From: Monosporascus cannonballus
Taxonomy: Eukaryota > Ascomycota > Sordariomycetes > Xylariales
NCBI GenBank assembly: GCA_004154925.1
Contig: QJNS01000101.1
Span: 62,001-126,000 of the forward strand
DNA: 64,000 bases
Reading direction: 5' to 3'
Part shown: one piece after another, positions 10,270 to 23,698 of the stretch
Layout of the letters: every line of letters starts with the position of its first letter
Numbering within the stretch: position 1 is the first letter of the stretch
Notes under the pieces: model-generated
Seen by the model: only the letters and a program-made list of their open reading frames with translations
Database searches by the model: none
What the model was told of the DNA's origin: nothing
Program-made: the position numbers and the translations under genes

Positions 10270-13200
10270 ATGGGGCGGCCAGGCGTAGTACCTCGGTCTT
10301 CCGAGAAGACCGGGGGAAAGCAGAAGACGTTAATGAGAATTGATCGTGTCCAGCCGAATGGTGGGCCTGTCAAGATAATATTCAGATAGAATGTTTCACT
10401 AAAAGACCGCCAGACCCCCTACCGGATGCTCTTCTGGATTTCTTGCGAGCGCTTCCGTGCGATGATCCGCCGCATGAGGGGAGTGAACCACCCAAGAAGC
10501 GCACTCGGGTTGAGGCTGTTGACACGGTCATCGTTGCGCGAAAGTCATTCATGCTCTCAAGGCCGCGCCGACGTGGCGTGCCCGCCACACCTAGAGATGA
10601 GCCCATCCTGCGCCGAGACGTTGGACGGTATCTGAAGCTGCAATATGATGAGAAGAACCACTGGCTCGCGGTCTCTTCCAAGCCAAAGTCACGTTATGGC
10701 GCATTTAGATCGGAATTGTTTCTTGGTCGACCACAATTCACGGAGCCGGTTTTGCTAGCACTCCGAGTTGCGAGCCACAGCCGAGATTCTGAGGATTCCG
10801 ATGGCGCTCTCTGGGCTGCTATTGATGTTGCATTCGAAAGGAAGGACGACGTGGACTGCATGCGCTTCTCACTGGCGGTGAAATGGAACACGTCCACCAA
10901 CGCGATACGCAACACTTCGCAGCGCGCACTAAGCCAACAGATCCTGGATACCTTTTTTGAGAGGAGAATTCCGAGCCGAGATGACGCCAACGAAAGACTT
11001 TCACCGCAAGCCTTCTACGAGGCGGCGTTTATGCCCGAAAGCAGAGGAACGGGATCTCGGTCACTTACAGTTCCCGGGCTTACGACGAAGTTATACCCCT
11101 TCCAGCGTCGAGCATTGCAGTGGCTTTTATATAAGGAGGGGGTATCCTGGGAAGAGGGTTGTTCGCCCGAAGCAGGCCTCGTAGCATACTCGGAACAACA
11201 ACCTCACGAGCCATTGTCCTTTAGCTTAGCAAAGGATGCCGATGGGAACCCAGTCTACGTTAGCGACCTGTATCATGTCGTATTGAGGGATATCAACCCT
11301 ATCCGCCAGCGTGAAAATACCCTCCGAGGTGGAATACTCGCTGAGGAGATGGGGCTGGGCAAGACGGTCGAGACAATTTCTCTCATCCTGATGCATAAGC
11401 GTCCTCACACGCCGTCTACCGTCTTCGACCATTACACGGCTCAGAATGTTCGCACAAGTTCCGCGACTTTGATAGTCACACCGGCGACTTTGAGGAAACA
11501 GTGGGTATCGGAGTTCGCGAAACACGCACCCAATCTGCGGGTCATGGTTTATGATGGTATGAAGAGGTTCAAGGGCGATGACGGCGATCTTGTCACGGAA
11601 ATGACAGGCCACGATGTGGTGATAACGACCTACAATGTTCTCCAGGCGGAAATCCACTTCGCGGAACCACCTCCCGAGCGTTCCATGCGTCAGGAGAGGA
11701 GATATCAGAGACCTAGATCACCTCTAGTCCAGTTTTCGTGGTGGAGGGTCTGTCTCGATGAGGCGCAACAAATTGAGAGCGGCGTATCCCATGCAGCCAA
11801 GGTGGCAAGATTGATCCCCCGGATCAACGCCTGGGGAATCACCGGAACGCCCGTCAAAGAGAACATCAAGGATCTCTGGGGGCTTCTACTTTTTCTTCGA
11901 TACGAGCCTTTTGCTTCGTCTTTTAGTATATGGGAAGGTCTAACGACGACCCACAAAGAGCTCTTCAAGCCTCTTTTCAACCATATCTCGCTCAGACACA
12001 CTAAACGGGCGGTGAGAGCGGAACTGGAATTACCGCCTCAGAAGCGATATGTCGTTACGATGCCGTTCACAGCCATCGAAGAACAGCATTACCAGACCCA
12101 ATTTAAAACGCTCGCAAGAGGCTTCGGGCTCGATGCGAGCGGCCTACCGCTACAGCAGGACTGGAATCCGGAAGATCCGTACATAGTAGATTTGATGAAG
12201 AGGGCATTAGCACAGTTGCGGCAAACTGTCTTACACCCCGAGCTAGGCCCCGGCAGACTCCGTACGTTAGGCCAAAGGAACAAACCGCTCAGGACGACCG
12301 AAGAGGTACTCGATGCTATGATTGAGCAATCAGAATCAGCCATTAGAGCGGACCAACGAACATACCTGACTACTAGGTTAAAAAGAGGCCAGCTATTGGA
12401 AAACTCACCTCGCGTCAGGGAAGCTCTGGCTATCTGGGCAGAAGCCCGCAAAGAGGTCGAGGCCTTGGTTAAAGAGTGCCGCGAACAACTACGGATAGAG
12501 GTGGAGAGTGCCAGGCAAGCAGGCATTGAAGAAACCTTGGAAGAGGTTAACAGTCATCATTCCGAAAACTCAGACGATCCGGACCAGTAAGTCTTCTATA
12601 TTAAACAGCGTAGTGATTGGCTCTTACCCCCGAATTTAGCGAAAGTATCACCACGAGGATAGGTGAGTGTCGGAGGAAGCTTCGATCTGCACTCGACCTG
12701 GAACACAGAGCAGTCTTCTTCATCGCAAGCGCATACTTTCAGATCAAGTCCAACGAGGACATGACGGAGCCCGGTTCAGAAGATTTCAAGCGCTTAGAGA
12801 AGCTTGAGATTGATGGCTATGAACTAGCAAAGCAGATCCGAAAAGAGATTCTCCAAGAAGCTCATAGCAAGGCGGCTTTTTACATGACGAGGATTCAAGA
12901 AGATGCAGCAACACAGTCATTCGTCGAGATCTCAGAGATCGAGTCCTCGCCGCTCCATGGGATCGAGAGCAGAGAAGCCTTGCGAAGTCTAGAGCTACTC
13001 GGCGGCGTCTTAAACCAACAGGCGAGTCTGATTGATGAGTGGCGAGAAAACGTCATCCAGATTCTCCTTCGACCGCTGGTAGACGAAGAGGGCGAAGCGG
13101 AGGTCACCGGTGAAGAGTACGAGAATTCTACGAAGATCCAGGATGAGCTGATGGTGTATACTCTCGTGCTGAGAGCCGCAATAGCCGATCGACAAGACGC

Positions 13201-14881
13201 ACTCTCCGGTCTTGAGAACGAACGTGTCAAATACGATACCCGTTATGCCGAGAGGCAAGCGAAAGAGGGCGAGGGACCAGCCCCGGAGAAGGTTCTTGAG
13301 TTACTCGAACAGCGGCAGGAAAGCAAACCAGCGCGAGAGGACGGCTCGTTTCGAGGTATCGTTTCAGATCTTCGGGAACTGGCCACGAAGCTCCGTCACG
13401 ACGCAGCTGATGGAAGCGACCGTGCTCGGGTCGAGCTCGAGATAGTTCAGAAGCAACTCAATCTTATACAGCATCAGGTTGCGGAACAAAACAAAGCCGC
13501 CGCGGCTCTCGAGCGGGAACTAGATCGGTTCACCTCTGCCATGAACGCCCGTATCGAGTACTACAGGCAACTACAGGCAGTCTCGGATACCGTAGCTGTC
13601 AGGGAGCAAGAGGAAAATGAGGATACGGATACTATCATGAAGAACCTGCTTAACGAGGAGCAGTCGGCGCAGCGCAGATTTACTGCTGCTCAATCGAAGC
13701 ATCGCTACTGTGGGCCACGCATACTTCTCCTACCTGAATGAAAATGACTTGCGCTTACATTATCTCTAGTACTCCATCTGAAAGAGGCTGGACAGACCTC
13801 TAACGAGCCGAAGATCTGTGTTATCTGCCAGTCGGACTTCACCCTCGGGGTCCTCACCGTTTGCGGCCATCAATTCTGCAAAGACTGCATGAGTTTATGG
13901 TTCAAAGCGCACCACAACTGCCCGGTTTGCAAGAAGCATCTCACGCTCGCAATGCTTCATGACATCACCCTGAAGAGGCAGGATTTGAGAGTCCATCAGG
14001 AGCAGCACAATTCGTCCAGGGAGTCCGACTCGCCGCAGAAGACAAAGAGCACCAGCATATATAGCGAATTCAGCGATGACAAGCTCGAAGCCATCAAAAG
14101 CATCAAGCTGGAGGGCCCTTCGTTCGCAACGAAGATCGACACTTTGATCAAACACCTGCTCTGGTTGCGGGAAGAAGACCCGGGCGCCAAATCGATCGTA
14201 TTCTCCCAGTTTCGAGAGTTCCTGGACGTTCTCTCCAGGGCGTTCGACCGCTGCCGCATCGGGTTTACTTCGTTCGACCGAAAGGACGGCATATCGAAAT
14301 TCAAGGACGAACCCGGTATCGAGTGTTTCCTCATGGATGCCAGGGCGCACGCCAGCGGGCTTAATCTCGTCAATGCCAGCCACGTATTCCTGTGCGAGCC
14401 CCTGCTCAACACAGCCCTCGAGCTACAGGCGATCGCGCGAGTGGACCGAATCGGTCAGGAGCACGAGACGACGGTGTGGCTCTACGTCGTCGAGGGCACG
14501 GTAGAGGAATCGATTTACGATCTATCGGCCAGGCGACGGCTCGAGCACATCGACAGGAGCGACAAGGGCAAGTCGAAGGAGTCGACCCCCCGGATCTCGA
14601 ACCTGAACCTCGAGGCCGCGAACTCGATGGAACTCCAGCAGGCCGCGCTGTCGAAGATGATGAGCAAGGACAGACAGCTCGGCGAAGTGGTCGATAAGAA
14701 CGACCTCTGGGAGTGTCTGTTCGGGCACGTGAAGAAGGAAGACGGGGTGTCCCAGGGACCCGATGAGAGGCTTATGGATCCGAGGGTTATGGGCTTCCTG
14801 GCTGGAGAGGCCGCAAAGGAGCGAAGCGAAGCGCAAGCTAACCGAGTTCAAGATTCGGATACCCTTCCGATTTCCCACTGA
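10270..14881 (+). CDS. SNF2-family ATPase with inserted RING finger (SHPRH/Irc20-type ubiquitin ligase)
   Basis: Tentative exon 10270..10284, then 10386..12586, 12640..13709 and 13770..14881; about 1465 residues, phases consistent. The last two introns are clear (GTAAGT donor at 12587, GTGGGC at 13710). The first is uncertain; the frame is open back to 10344, and the first ATG inside it is at 10551. ATPase part: GGILAEEMGLGKT (11328-11369), TLIVTPATLRKQW, the Walker B box DEAQ (11757-11768), WGITGTPV, LRHTKRAVR. A long helical, charged insert follows (12300-13700), then a C3HC4 RING (13817-13930: CVIC, CGHQFC, CPVC), then the helicase C-terminal part with SIVFSQFREFLDVL and RVDRIGQ. A RING placed between the two SNF2 halves defines the SHPRH/Irc20 group: nuclear ATP-driven proteins that ubiquitylate chromatin-bound targets in DNA damage tolerance and recombination. 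The length matches the group. Confidence 0.88.
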
Positions 14882-16375
14882 GAGAAGTACATTATCTTCC
14901 CTTCCGAATACAAGCATGTACACCCATGCGTAAGCGCGCCCCCTTTCGAGAGAGAGCTCGTCATTGGCAACGTGAACGAGAACGCCAAGGACGAGAGCCA
15001 GTGCTTATCGGCTCTTTCTGTAAATAGATATACCCGTGTGCCAGCGACTAAAGCAACGGATGGATATGTGCATACGTACGTAAAATAATACACAACGGCC
15101 CTTTGACTCATCCTCGCAGAATCGACATACAGCCCACGATGCTCTTCGCTTCCACGGGCCGCCGGAGTCCCCAGCTGCACACAAGCCAGACCGGCTTACA
15201 CTTCCCAATCATATCTTGCGTCCTTACCGCCGCCGACACAAGTTTCGCAATTCGCATCCATTAGTCACGCTCGTATAACGGACGCCTAACAGGCAGCCAG
15301 GAAACCGGGGGGTGGTTGTTAGCGCGGGTAGCCACCACACCGCATGGGGTTAAGTAACTGCGGTAGTTAGGGGACTTGTGGCGTGGTGGTTGGTTTGATC
15401 TCCCTTCCCGGCTTCTTAGCCTCAGCCCTAACGTCGAGAGAAAAACGCCACGCCGTTGGTGACTAAGCAACGTCGCAAAAGCCGAGAGATACCAAGGAAC
15501 GCGCTTCGGATGGGGGGCACCGACGGAGCGGTCGCCTATGATAGGAGGGAAGCCTGCTCGCTTTGCCTGCATGCTCATTTGCTTGCTTGCGTGCTTGCTT
15601 GCTGCCTGCCGGGGCTTACGACGCACCGACCCTTTTCAATTTCTCCTGGTTAATTTGTCGGATACCCTCTTCCGCGGCCTCCACCGCGCCAGGCGGTGTA
15701 TGGTCGGTCTCCCATGGCTTGCCCAGGCGCGCAGTCGTTGCCGTCACGAGCGAGAGGCGCCGCATGCGCCGCATGCCCCCAGGGGTCGCCGTCCCGTCGC
15801 CTGGCAATGGCATCTTCTTGGGCAATTTTGTTTCTGCCCCTTCCGTGTCAGGTACGAGTTGTAAGATTCTCTCAATTGGTTCCTGCGCCTTGCCTCTCTA
15901 AACACCACATACATATACACCCGGGAAGTTCCGTACCGCCCAAAACGACCAGGAAGAGAGAACCGAAAATATACACTATGGTACATGCCTCCGAGAAAGA
16001 TGGGGTATACGAGAGGAGAACAGAATGAAATACAAGGAAAGCGAAGAAAAAAGGAAACAAGAAGAAAAAAGGGAAAAGCCAGAAACGTTGTTGTTACAGA
16101 GACGCCGAACCGCTCTAGCCGTGACCTTCGGAGTCGCCGCCACTCGTACGCAACCGAAGCCGGGGAATCAACGCCCGGCCCGGCTCAGCGCCCACCACGT
16201 ACCCTAGCGTAGCAAAGGCCAATGCCCTCCCGACTGTCGGGCGACTGTCCGAAACGGGGCGGATTGCTCGTGCATCGGCGGAAGTCCGGTTCCGCCTCTA
16301 TTCGTAACTCCAAATAAACGGCATTTCTATGGCGAGCCCCTCGTGTTGCGATTTGCTCTCCCCAGATCCGTGTGT
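14882..16375. other. Convergent intergenic region
   Basis: About 1.5 kb between the stops of the SNF2-RING and bZIP genes. It has a degenerate TGCTTGCT repeat near 15570 to 15610 and an A/G-rich stretch near 16030 to 16080. Short frames carry no motif. Confidence 0.45.
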
Positions 16376-17009
16376 TCACTGCCGCGATGTGTCGGCGGTA
16401 TTTGGGTCAAAGTGGTAGTAGTAGGACGACGACAGCGTGTCGTCGTAATTCCGGTCGTCCCCGCCGCTGCTATCCCTACTGCCGTAGCTAGGCGTCTGGT
16501 GCGTGTACTGCTGGTAGTAGTGACCACCACGACCGCCACCGTACTGGCTGTGGTAGTGATGGGCGTCGTCCTGGGCGTAGTCGTCCCTCGCGCTACTCCG
16601 CCTACTCCCCTCGTTCTCGTGGCCCCGCGCCACGACGTGCCTCACGTTTATGCCTCCCCAGGGGAGGCCCGGGAGGTCGGCCTCCTCGTCCTCGAGCTCG
16701 CTCGGGTCCGGGATGCGGTAGCTGCTGCCCGCGTGCTCCTGGTTGCGCAACTCGCGCTCGGCCCTCTCCTTCTGCTCCCTAGCCTTCTCGCCTGTCGGCA
16801 GTAAGCTTCACCATCGCCCACGAGAGGTAGACAGCGTAACCCCCCTGTGCTTGTGCGGAGGCGGACTACTTACGGAACTTGCGCTGCGCGATTCGGTTCT
16901 GAATGCGCCGCCTCTGGTCGGGCTCCGTCACATCTGTCCAGTCATCGTTCTTGGACTTGGACTTGGAGGAATGCTCCTTCTCGGGGTTGGAGTGTTTCTT
17001 AGACGGCAT
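16376..17009 (-). CDS. Fungal bZIP transcription factor (AP-1-like basic region)
   Basis: Exons 17009..16874 and 16791..16376 give 183 residues; the intron falls inside the basic region (donor GTAAGT at 16873, acceptor CAG before 16791). Joined, the basic region reads RRRIQNRIAQRKFREKAREQ, with the NxxAQRxFR signature of the fungal AP-1-like group that binds DNA as dimers. Just before it is NDDWTDVTEPDQ, and after it SSYRIPDPSELEDE and LPGLPWGGINVRHV, blocks seen in a widespread uncharacterised filamentous-fungal bZIP family. The C-terminal third is rich in Tyr, His, Gly and Ser. I chose the ATG at 17009 because it sits just before the conserved part and has A at -3. The frame stays open upstream to another ATG at 17405 (extra 132 proline-rich residues), so a longer product is possible. 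Confidence 0.78.
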
Positions 17010-17405
17010 TTTCTCCCGTGCTCCAGCGTCCGTGTCTGATTCCGAGTCGGGAGGCCGCCGTTTTCTGCGTCCGGTAGAGGGTAGTGGGGGTGGGGGGGAG
17101 GTGACTATGATGGTTGGTAGTGCGGGCGGTGGCGTGGGTCCGTCCTTAAGCTCTTCGAGTGTTCCGGGTTGTGGTGTGGTCTCAGGGTCTCTTGGGATTT
17201 CGGCTAGGAGCCTGCGATGGGAAGCTGGTTCACTTGGCCGGGGAGACTTGGATATCAGGGGTATTATATATTCTAGCGTGCCCCGGCTCGAAGGCTCAAC
17301 GGCACCGTTCAGCAGCTTCGTGCCAGGTTCATAGAGAGATATATTGAGTGGTCCGAACTGGCGATTTAACGCAACGGAATGCCCGAATCGAACTTGTTGG
17401 GACAT

Positions 17406-20400
17406 TTGCCTTGCCCGTGTAAGGTGTAGCCTTCGAAGGTGTAAGCGTATTGACTCGAGGTTACATCAAGTGAAAAGCCGCCCGTGTTTTTGGTCAGAAG
17501 GAAGAGGTTTGAACGCTGTACTGGGTAACTTGACGTGTGGGGTCCGCAATGAACTAAGCTTATATCGTTTGCCGCACGAGTATACGGGACATGGGATAGG
17601 CCATCGTGCTATGTAAGTTAGAGAGGACAGGGACAAAAGTACACGTCCCAAGATAGAAACAAGTCATTCCGACCGCACCCTGGCCTGGGCGTACTACATA
17701 CCGAGTAGTATATGCCTGCTCTCCTTATGCATTAGTAGGGAGCTAAGATCAGGTAAGGCTCCCCAGCAATGACATTACCAAGACTCCGCAGAGAGAGGAT
17801 AAATGACTGATAACCGGACCACCAATGGAGAGCCCGGAGAGCGTCTCATCGACTGGGAGCACACGTGTGGGACACTGCACTGCAACACAAGTCCAGAGTG
17901 ACGTTCTTGGAGACGACAACCCCTGCCTTGGGAAGGCGGCATGGCGAACAAGCTAGGCCGTCTCGGTCCACTTGATCTCAAGATCGGTAGACGTGGTGTT
18001 CAGAGCTAGGACGCTAGTTCGTGGCCATGTAGATGCCTGGGCCCAGGCCCCGCCAACGGTAAAAGAATGAAGAGAACATGGCTGAACCCGAGCCATACGG
18101 ACGCTGTGATCTAGTCCGTAAGAGGAAAGATGGCTTCAGCTAAGGCTGTATATGCTTGACCGGCGTCTGCCTAGCACGAGTATTCGCTTCTCTATACCGA
18201 GGCGCGCCGAAGCCTCAAGTGAGTTAGGTAAGTGGACTCCTCGCTGCTGTGATCGCAACTTACCGATATGGGATATCTCGAGGACCTGATATCATGCGGA
18301 TATGGTTAGCCTGGCTAATACTGCTGACATGGGTGTCCGGGGTCCCATGAGACACATGGATACCCGCACCTCACCCCATGGTACTGTAGGTAAAAGGATT
18401 AACAAGGTGCACTAGCGTGGGACTCTTCGACCGTTATGCCTCCTCCACATGTCTAGGTGGAACATGATTCGTGGTAATGGCGTCCGGGATGGGAGCTGTA
18501 GGGGTAGCCTTACATCTTAGCCTTGGAAGAATCAGGAATTCTCGACCACTGAGACGCATCGTGGCTGCCACGCATCTTGGCTGCGCCCGGCCATCCGTCT
18601 CCGTCTGCGTCGAGGGCAAGCTTTCGATGGCGTGGGGCCAGCCAGAGAAAACGGGGCCGCCGCTTCAAAGCAGGAACCAGGAAAAACGGCTTCAGATGAC
18701 CAACGGGTCGATCGAATACGGATCATATCCTCCAGCCACTGTTCAGATATGGCGCCGTTAGGGCGGCCGACAGGACCAAGCCGTGCAGGCGTATCCAGGT
18801 AGTGCCGGGAGAGATAAGGGGGTTGAGGATTTAAAGTTTGGGCTCCCTTGCCGATAACTCGCGCTAGAGCTAATTCTGTCAACCTAAGAAGAAACGGCCC
18901 TGCCACCCCGCACTTGTTAACTCGTAGAGAGAGTGGATATGCGGTAGAGGATAGGTAGCAGTTATCGCACAAGTAAGGTCCGACGATACGTGCGTAGTTC
19001 GAGCTCGATGACTAATATTAGAAGTCCCTCGCAGGAGGTCCAGGCTAACTCCAAGGATGATTGGTCCCGACGATCAAGGTATCCGAGATAGCCCGTTTCC
19101 GTCGACGAAGATCATGTCCCAGGATCACCTCGGTCTCGTCGGGGGTGCTTGCTGCGTGACCAACATCGGATTCCGCGGAGTGGTGCGGCTGAACTTTAGA
19201 ACCAGGATCCGCCGCCCTGCTAAGTTCAGCTCTTCTTTATAAATAGGAAGCACCTAGATGGGTACGTCTCGAGCATAGCCGCCACAAGCCCGAAACTCAA
19301 CAATAGAGCAAAGGGGGGACCAAGATATTGACAGAGTCGACGCGGAATTGCTCAAGAGAATATAGTGTAACTTTACGTTCCATTTATCGATTGCAATAGT
19401 GCATTGCACGTGCATTCCTGCGGTCTGCGGTCTGCGATGTAACGGCAGTCGATGTTACGAGAGCGCGCAGCTGCCCACCGCAGCCCCGCTATGTGCCCTT
19501 CTGTCAATTGAATAAGTGGGGCACCGACCATGCTGGTATACATTGGTCCATCTCCAATCGCCCGATATGGTAATTATCCAGCATGTGGGGGCTATCTGGA
19601 GCAGCTGGACACCCCCTTCCCCCCTCCTCCCCTTGCAGACGCATAACATGGGCGATGATCATCGAAGGCTGGTCGTGCGCATAAGGTGTGGAGATTTGCA
19701 AGATGAACGTGGCTTCAGGATGCTACTCTGCTCGTGAACCTGAGATGCTACCTTGGATAGTTTGCCTGAGATACCCTCTGTATTAGTTTACTCGAAATGC
19801 CTGATTACTGCGCTGTGCAGTGCAGTGCAACAAACACACATGTGCCGAGGCGCTTGCATGCGTGAGTGAGTACGTGAGGGTGATGTAATTATGAGTCGCT
19901 CCTACAGCGGGAACCAAGAACGAGCACCAACCGTCGTGCTATCCCGGAACGACGCATCGAGCTTTTGCCCAACGAAGAGATATACTACTATGTAGTTATA
20001 TTGTCATCCGTAGCCCATCTGTTAGGTCGCGAGCGTTGGCTATCAGCACTAGCCAGCCTTAAGGGCGGTGGCAGTTCTCGGCACGCCCTTTGCCCGCTAC
20101 CATCTCACGAGTTCACCAACTTCCGAGACGCCATCATCACGTATCTGGATGGAGACGCAGCTGTTAGGTAGTGCCAATGAAGCTGGGACGGCGAGAATCT
20201 GCCCTGCCAATATAGCCGTCCCACCAATACATGCATCGTCGACTCGCGTAGCTCAGACCGAGCTCCCGTTCTCTCTCATCCGAGGGGCGGCGGCTTAGAG
20301 ACTTGGTAGTTGCGGAATCAAAGCCGTCATGAGCGGCGTCGCCGCTGCCGCATTTGAAATGTATTGCCTTAGTCTTGTATTATCGTCTCGTTCTGCCACA

Positions 20401-23400
20401 TCGGGACTCACTATTACTAACCGAATGCGACCTTACCTGTAGCTTGCGCAGGAGACCATTGCCATTGGCGAGGGGGTTGCTCAGCGTAGAGATTACACCG
20501 TTGCATCGCGCTGCGGCTGCGGCTGCAGGGCAGTGGACCACTCCGACGACGACGTCCAGGGCCCGGGTAAGGAGTCGCTGAGAACGTGGTTCGTTCGACC
20601 GCACGTGCTTTTGTTGCTTCTAGAACAATGCGGTCCTTGGGGGGACGGGGGGGTGTGTGTTTCACGTGGCCATCCCATCCCTCTGCGGGTTCATTTTCCT
20701 GGTACGGGTACGTATGAATTCCCAGTAGTAGGGAAGCGAATGAGTCACACAAGCCTACAACGTCATATTCAAGTCCTTTTATATTATAAGACTCCCAATG
20801 GCAGCAACATCCGACCTCGCAGCTTATGTCATCACTAAAACCATGTCCCACCCTAGTACACACCAGCTTGTGCGTGGAGGTATGGATCATGAACTTTTTC
20901 GTTTGCCTCTATCGACACTCCGTCACGCCTTGACTGCGCAGCTAGACGATTTCGGCGAATGGGGTGCCGTACCCGCATTCAGGTGGCTCGATCCTATTTG
21001 GACGCCATCTCAGCCGTCTGCACGCTATATGTATGTATCATCCATCAACACCAACCAGACACATCCGCGGCTTGGTCAACTCGCAGCAGCCCTACCATTA
21101 AAACATCGACTAACGGTTTTCAATAACGCCTAGCTCTTGATCTAGAGCTGCGTACGGACGACGAAGCTACCGACTGTTCGACTTCGTATCCCCACCACCA
21201 ACCTCCGCCTTTCCTAAGAAAAACTTTCGTACTTGTTTCGGAACGCTCCACGGGATTATTCTTCCGCAGATGAGCTGGGCTCCGACATGCCACTAAGAGG
21301 TCTAATGGCTCGGGGAAAACTCCGGCGGTTCTCGGGCAACCACGCCGAGTGCTCAGTTCATAGGGAACCTCGTGGTACATCGGCGGCAAGTTCCTAGCTT
21401 GATTTATTATTAAGTAAGACCCGTGGACTACGGGGGCCCGGATAAAAGCCGCCGTCGATCCCACGACGCCCCAAATTTACCATCAGCCCTATGTGCGGAC
21501 TCTCGTGGAAATCTCCACGGTAACGTAGCCTTGCGTATTCCTCGCATCAGTCCTCAGAAATACCCTTGGTTTGCCCGGCTATCCCCTCATGCGCCGCCGC
21601 CGTTGGGGTAAATGGCCATGGAGATTTGGGGGCTGGAGCGAGTCTACGATAGGGCTGCAGGCAGCCGTGGCTAATATGTATGCTGGCAATGAGCGCTCCC
21701 CAAGTCGTAGGAGCGCTCAGTGCGGGTCGTTCACGTCTGTGGCGGCCTATAAATAGGTATTGCCATTGGTTGAGTCTTGCCTTGTGTACCCTGTTATCGG
21801 TTTCGTTCCACTGAGGCTTTTGAGTCGAGGCGCATGCCTTTGGGATGGTTTTGGATGGTCCATGAGTAAAGTGAAATGAGACGTAGTTGGTGTTTCCTGT
21901 GATCGAGAACGATTGAACCACATCCATAGCCAGACGCTACTCTCAGGGGCAACACATAACGGCGTCATGTCTACCAATGGAATCTAGCTAGGTAGGCTGT
22001 CCGCCGTAGCCACGACCCCCTGGCGAAGGCTTCCCCCATTTCCCCAAATCCCTACATGTAGTCCCGTGCACAGGCCGTCATTCAACCCTATCATATTAAA
22101 CTTCTGTAAGTCTATGGCTGAGGCGGATCCTAGATGGGTAGCGTCTAGCAATAGTCGAAGTCGGACGAGATCTTGGCGTGACGTTAGAACCTCTATAGAC
22201 CCAGATAGCGGTCTTTAGGGGGAGGGGGTGGGGGGCACGGCTACGTACCTATCTCGGATGGACTGGGCCGAGCAGGTACGTAGACCCAGACGCGGATCTG
22301 GGGTGCGCGTATCTCAGCTGAGTATCGGCGCTGATTGCCAACGCACCTGGGCAGGAACCACCAACGGCCGGAGCACGATTCCGACTCTTATGAGATCTGG
22401 TGAACTGGCAGAAGCATGAGGCAGGTGGACTTTTGCAGTAGGCTTCTTGGCTTTCTGTACGTACAGCCATACCGACGCTTGCGTCATGTATGTAATGCGG
22501 AGATGGGCACCGCGGTAGGTGATCGACAGTGTCTTAGTAGTAAGCTGCGAGACGATGAAGTCCATTTGACGCCTCGCTTACTCTGACTTTCTGGTACGGC
22601 TGTCTCCACGTCTCGGTTCACCCAGACTCTGCGACCCCCTTAATTGTAAGCGGGTTATCAACCTTGACGATGGGACCATGACCTGCGATGGTAAGACGGT
22701 CTTGTGGCCTCGTGTTCATGTGATGGTCGAACTAAGTTGCCGCACTTATTCAGCTGAGTAGGACTTGTCAAATGCCGTTACACATCAGCAGGATGATTTC
22801 CTTATTTGTCGTTCGCGGTCAATGTCGCTCTGCAGTTGGGGGAGAACCTGGAAGGTTGAGGTTGCAACTTTGGCGTCTGCTGTGACCAATCCCGTGAGAA
22901 TGCATGCATTGGCGGTAGCATTACTCTGTACCTTGCTGTCGGTCCGTGGCAGGCTCCCAGCCTGAACCACATACGATAGATCATCGTCGATCACGCTGGA
23001 TATCATGTGCCTGAATTTGCACTGTATAGCAGCCATAGAGTTGACGGCAACGAAATAATATCCACCGGCGTGCCGCCGTGGCTGAGAAGAAAAGCTCGAT
23101 GGCCGGCTGATATTGCGTGGCATCTCAATGGTAGTCCAGTCTGTTTGGCTTGGACGCTTGCCACTTGTCGCGGCATCCCTTGAAAGACACGCAACTAGGC
23201 CTAGTTGGTGTCCACGCATCGCCTAGTCTGAAATACGACTGGGCCAGCAAGCTGCCACCGGTGTCGAAGCCCAACAGGAGCAAGATCCAATATCAAGCAG
23301 CACCCTGACTAGCGTGGTCGTTGGCTGCCCTGAGCGGGCGTGGCGTCCTAAAGGGTAACACGGACCTGATCCAACCGTGCTTACCGGCACGGACGAAGGA

Positions 23401-23698
23401 AACCCAGGCGAACTGTGAACGCTATGTATCCCTAAGGCGCACTGCCCGCCCTTTCGAATTGCGTCTGCGTCGACGGTCCCCAACCACACCATCAAAGAAG
23501 GGGCCTTTCGGCTGCAAAAGTTGGTAAATCCCGTAGTATGTTCAATTTGCTATCCTCAAAGACCGACCAAGAAGCGGCGGTCTCCGCTCGCCCCTGCGCT
23601 ATAGCGAGGCTGCGGCCACCCAAGGGTGAAAGTGACCACGACTCTCTGGTGCTTCCCGCGGAGAAGAACCGGCTGTCCAGTTGTTCTATAGTGGGCTT
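17406..23698. other. Gene-poor tract with no intact gene
   Basis: Over 6 kb of ordinary base composition with no frame I can assign. Several short frames have protein-like composition but are cut by stops: on the minus strand around 22314 to 22565 (ITYRGAHLRITYMTQASVWL) and 22785 to 23219 (AAIQCKFRHMISSVIDDDL), and on the plus strand around 20798 to 21130 (MDHELFRLPLSTLRHALTAQ). They may be decayed genes or chance. No tRNA, repeat array or AT-rich element was seen. Confidence 0.45.

Noticed and set aside
15560..15615. CRISPR-like or tandem array from TGCTTGCT repeats
   Set aside because: It is a short degenerate microsatellite without spacers in a eukaryotic intergenic region.
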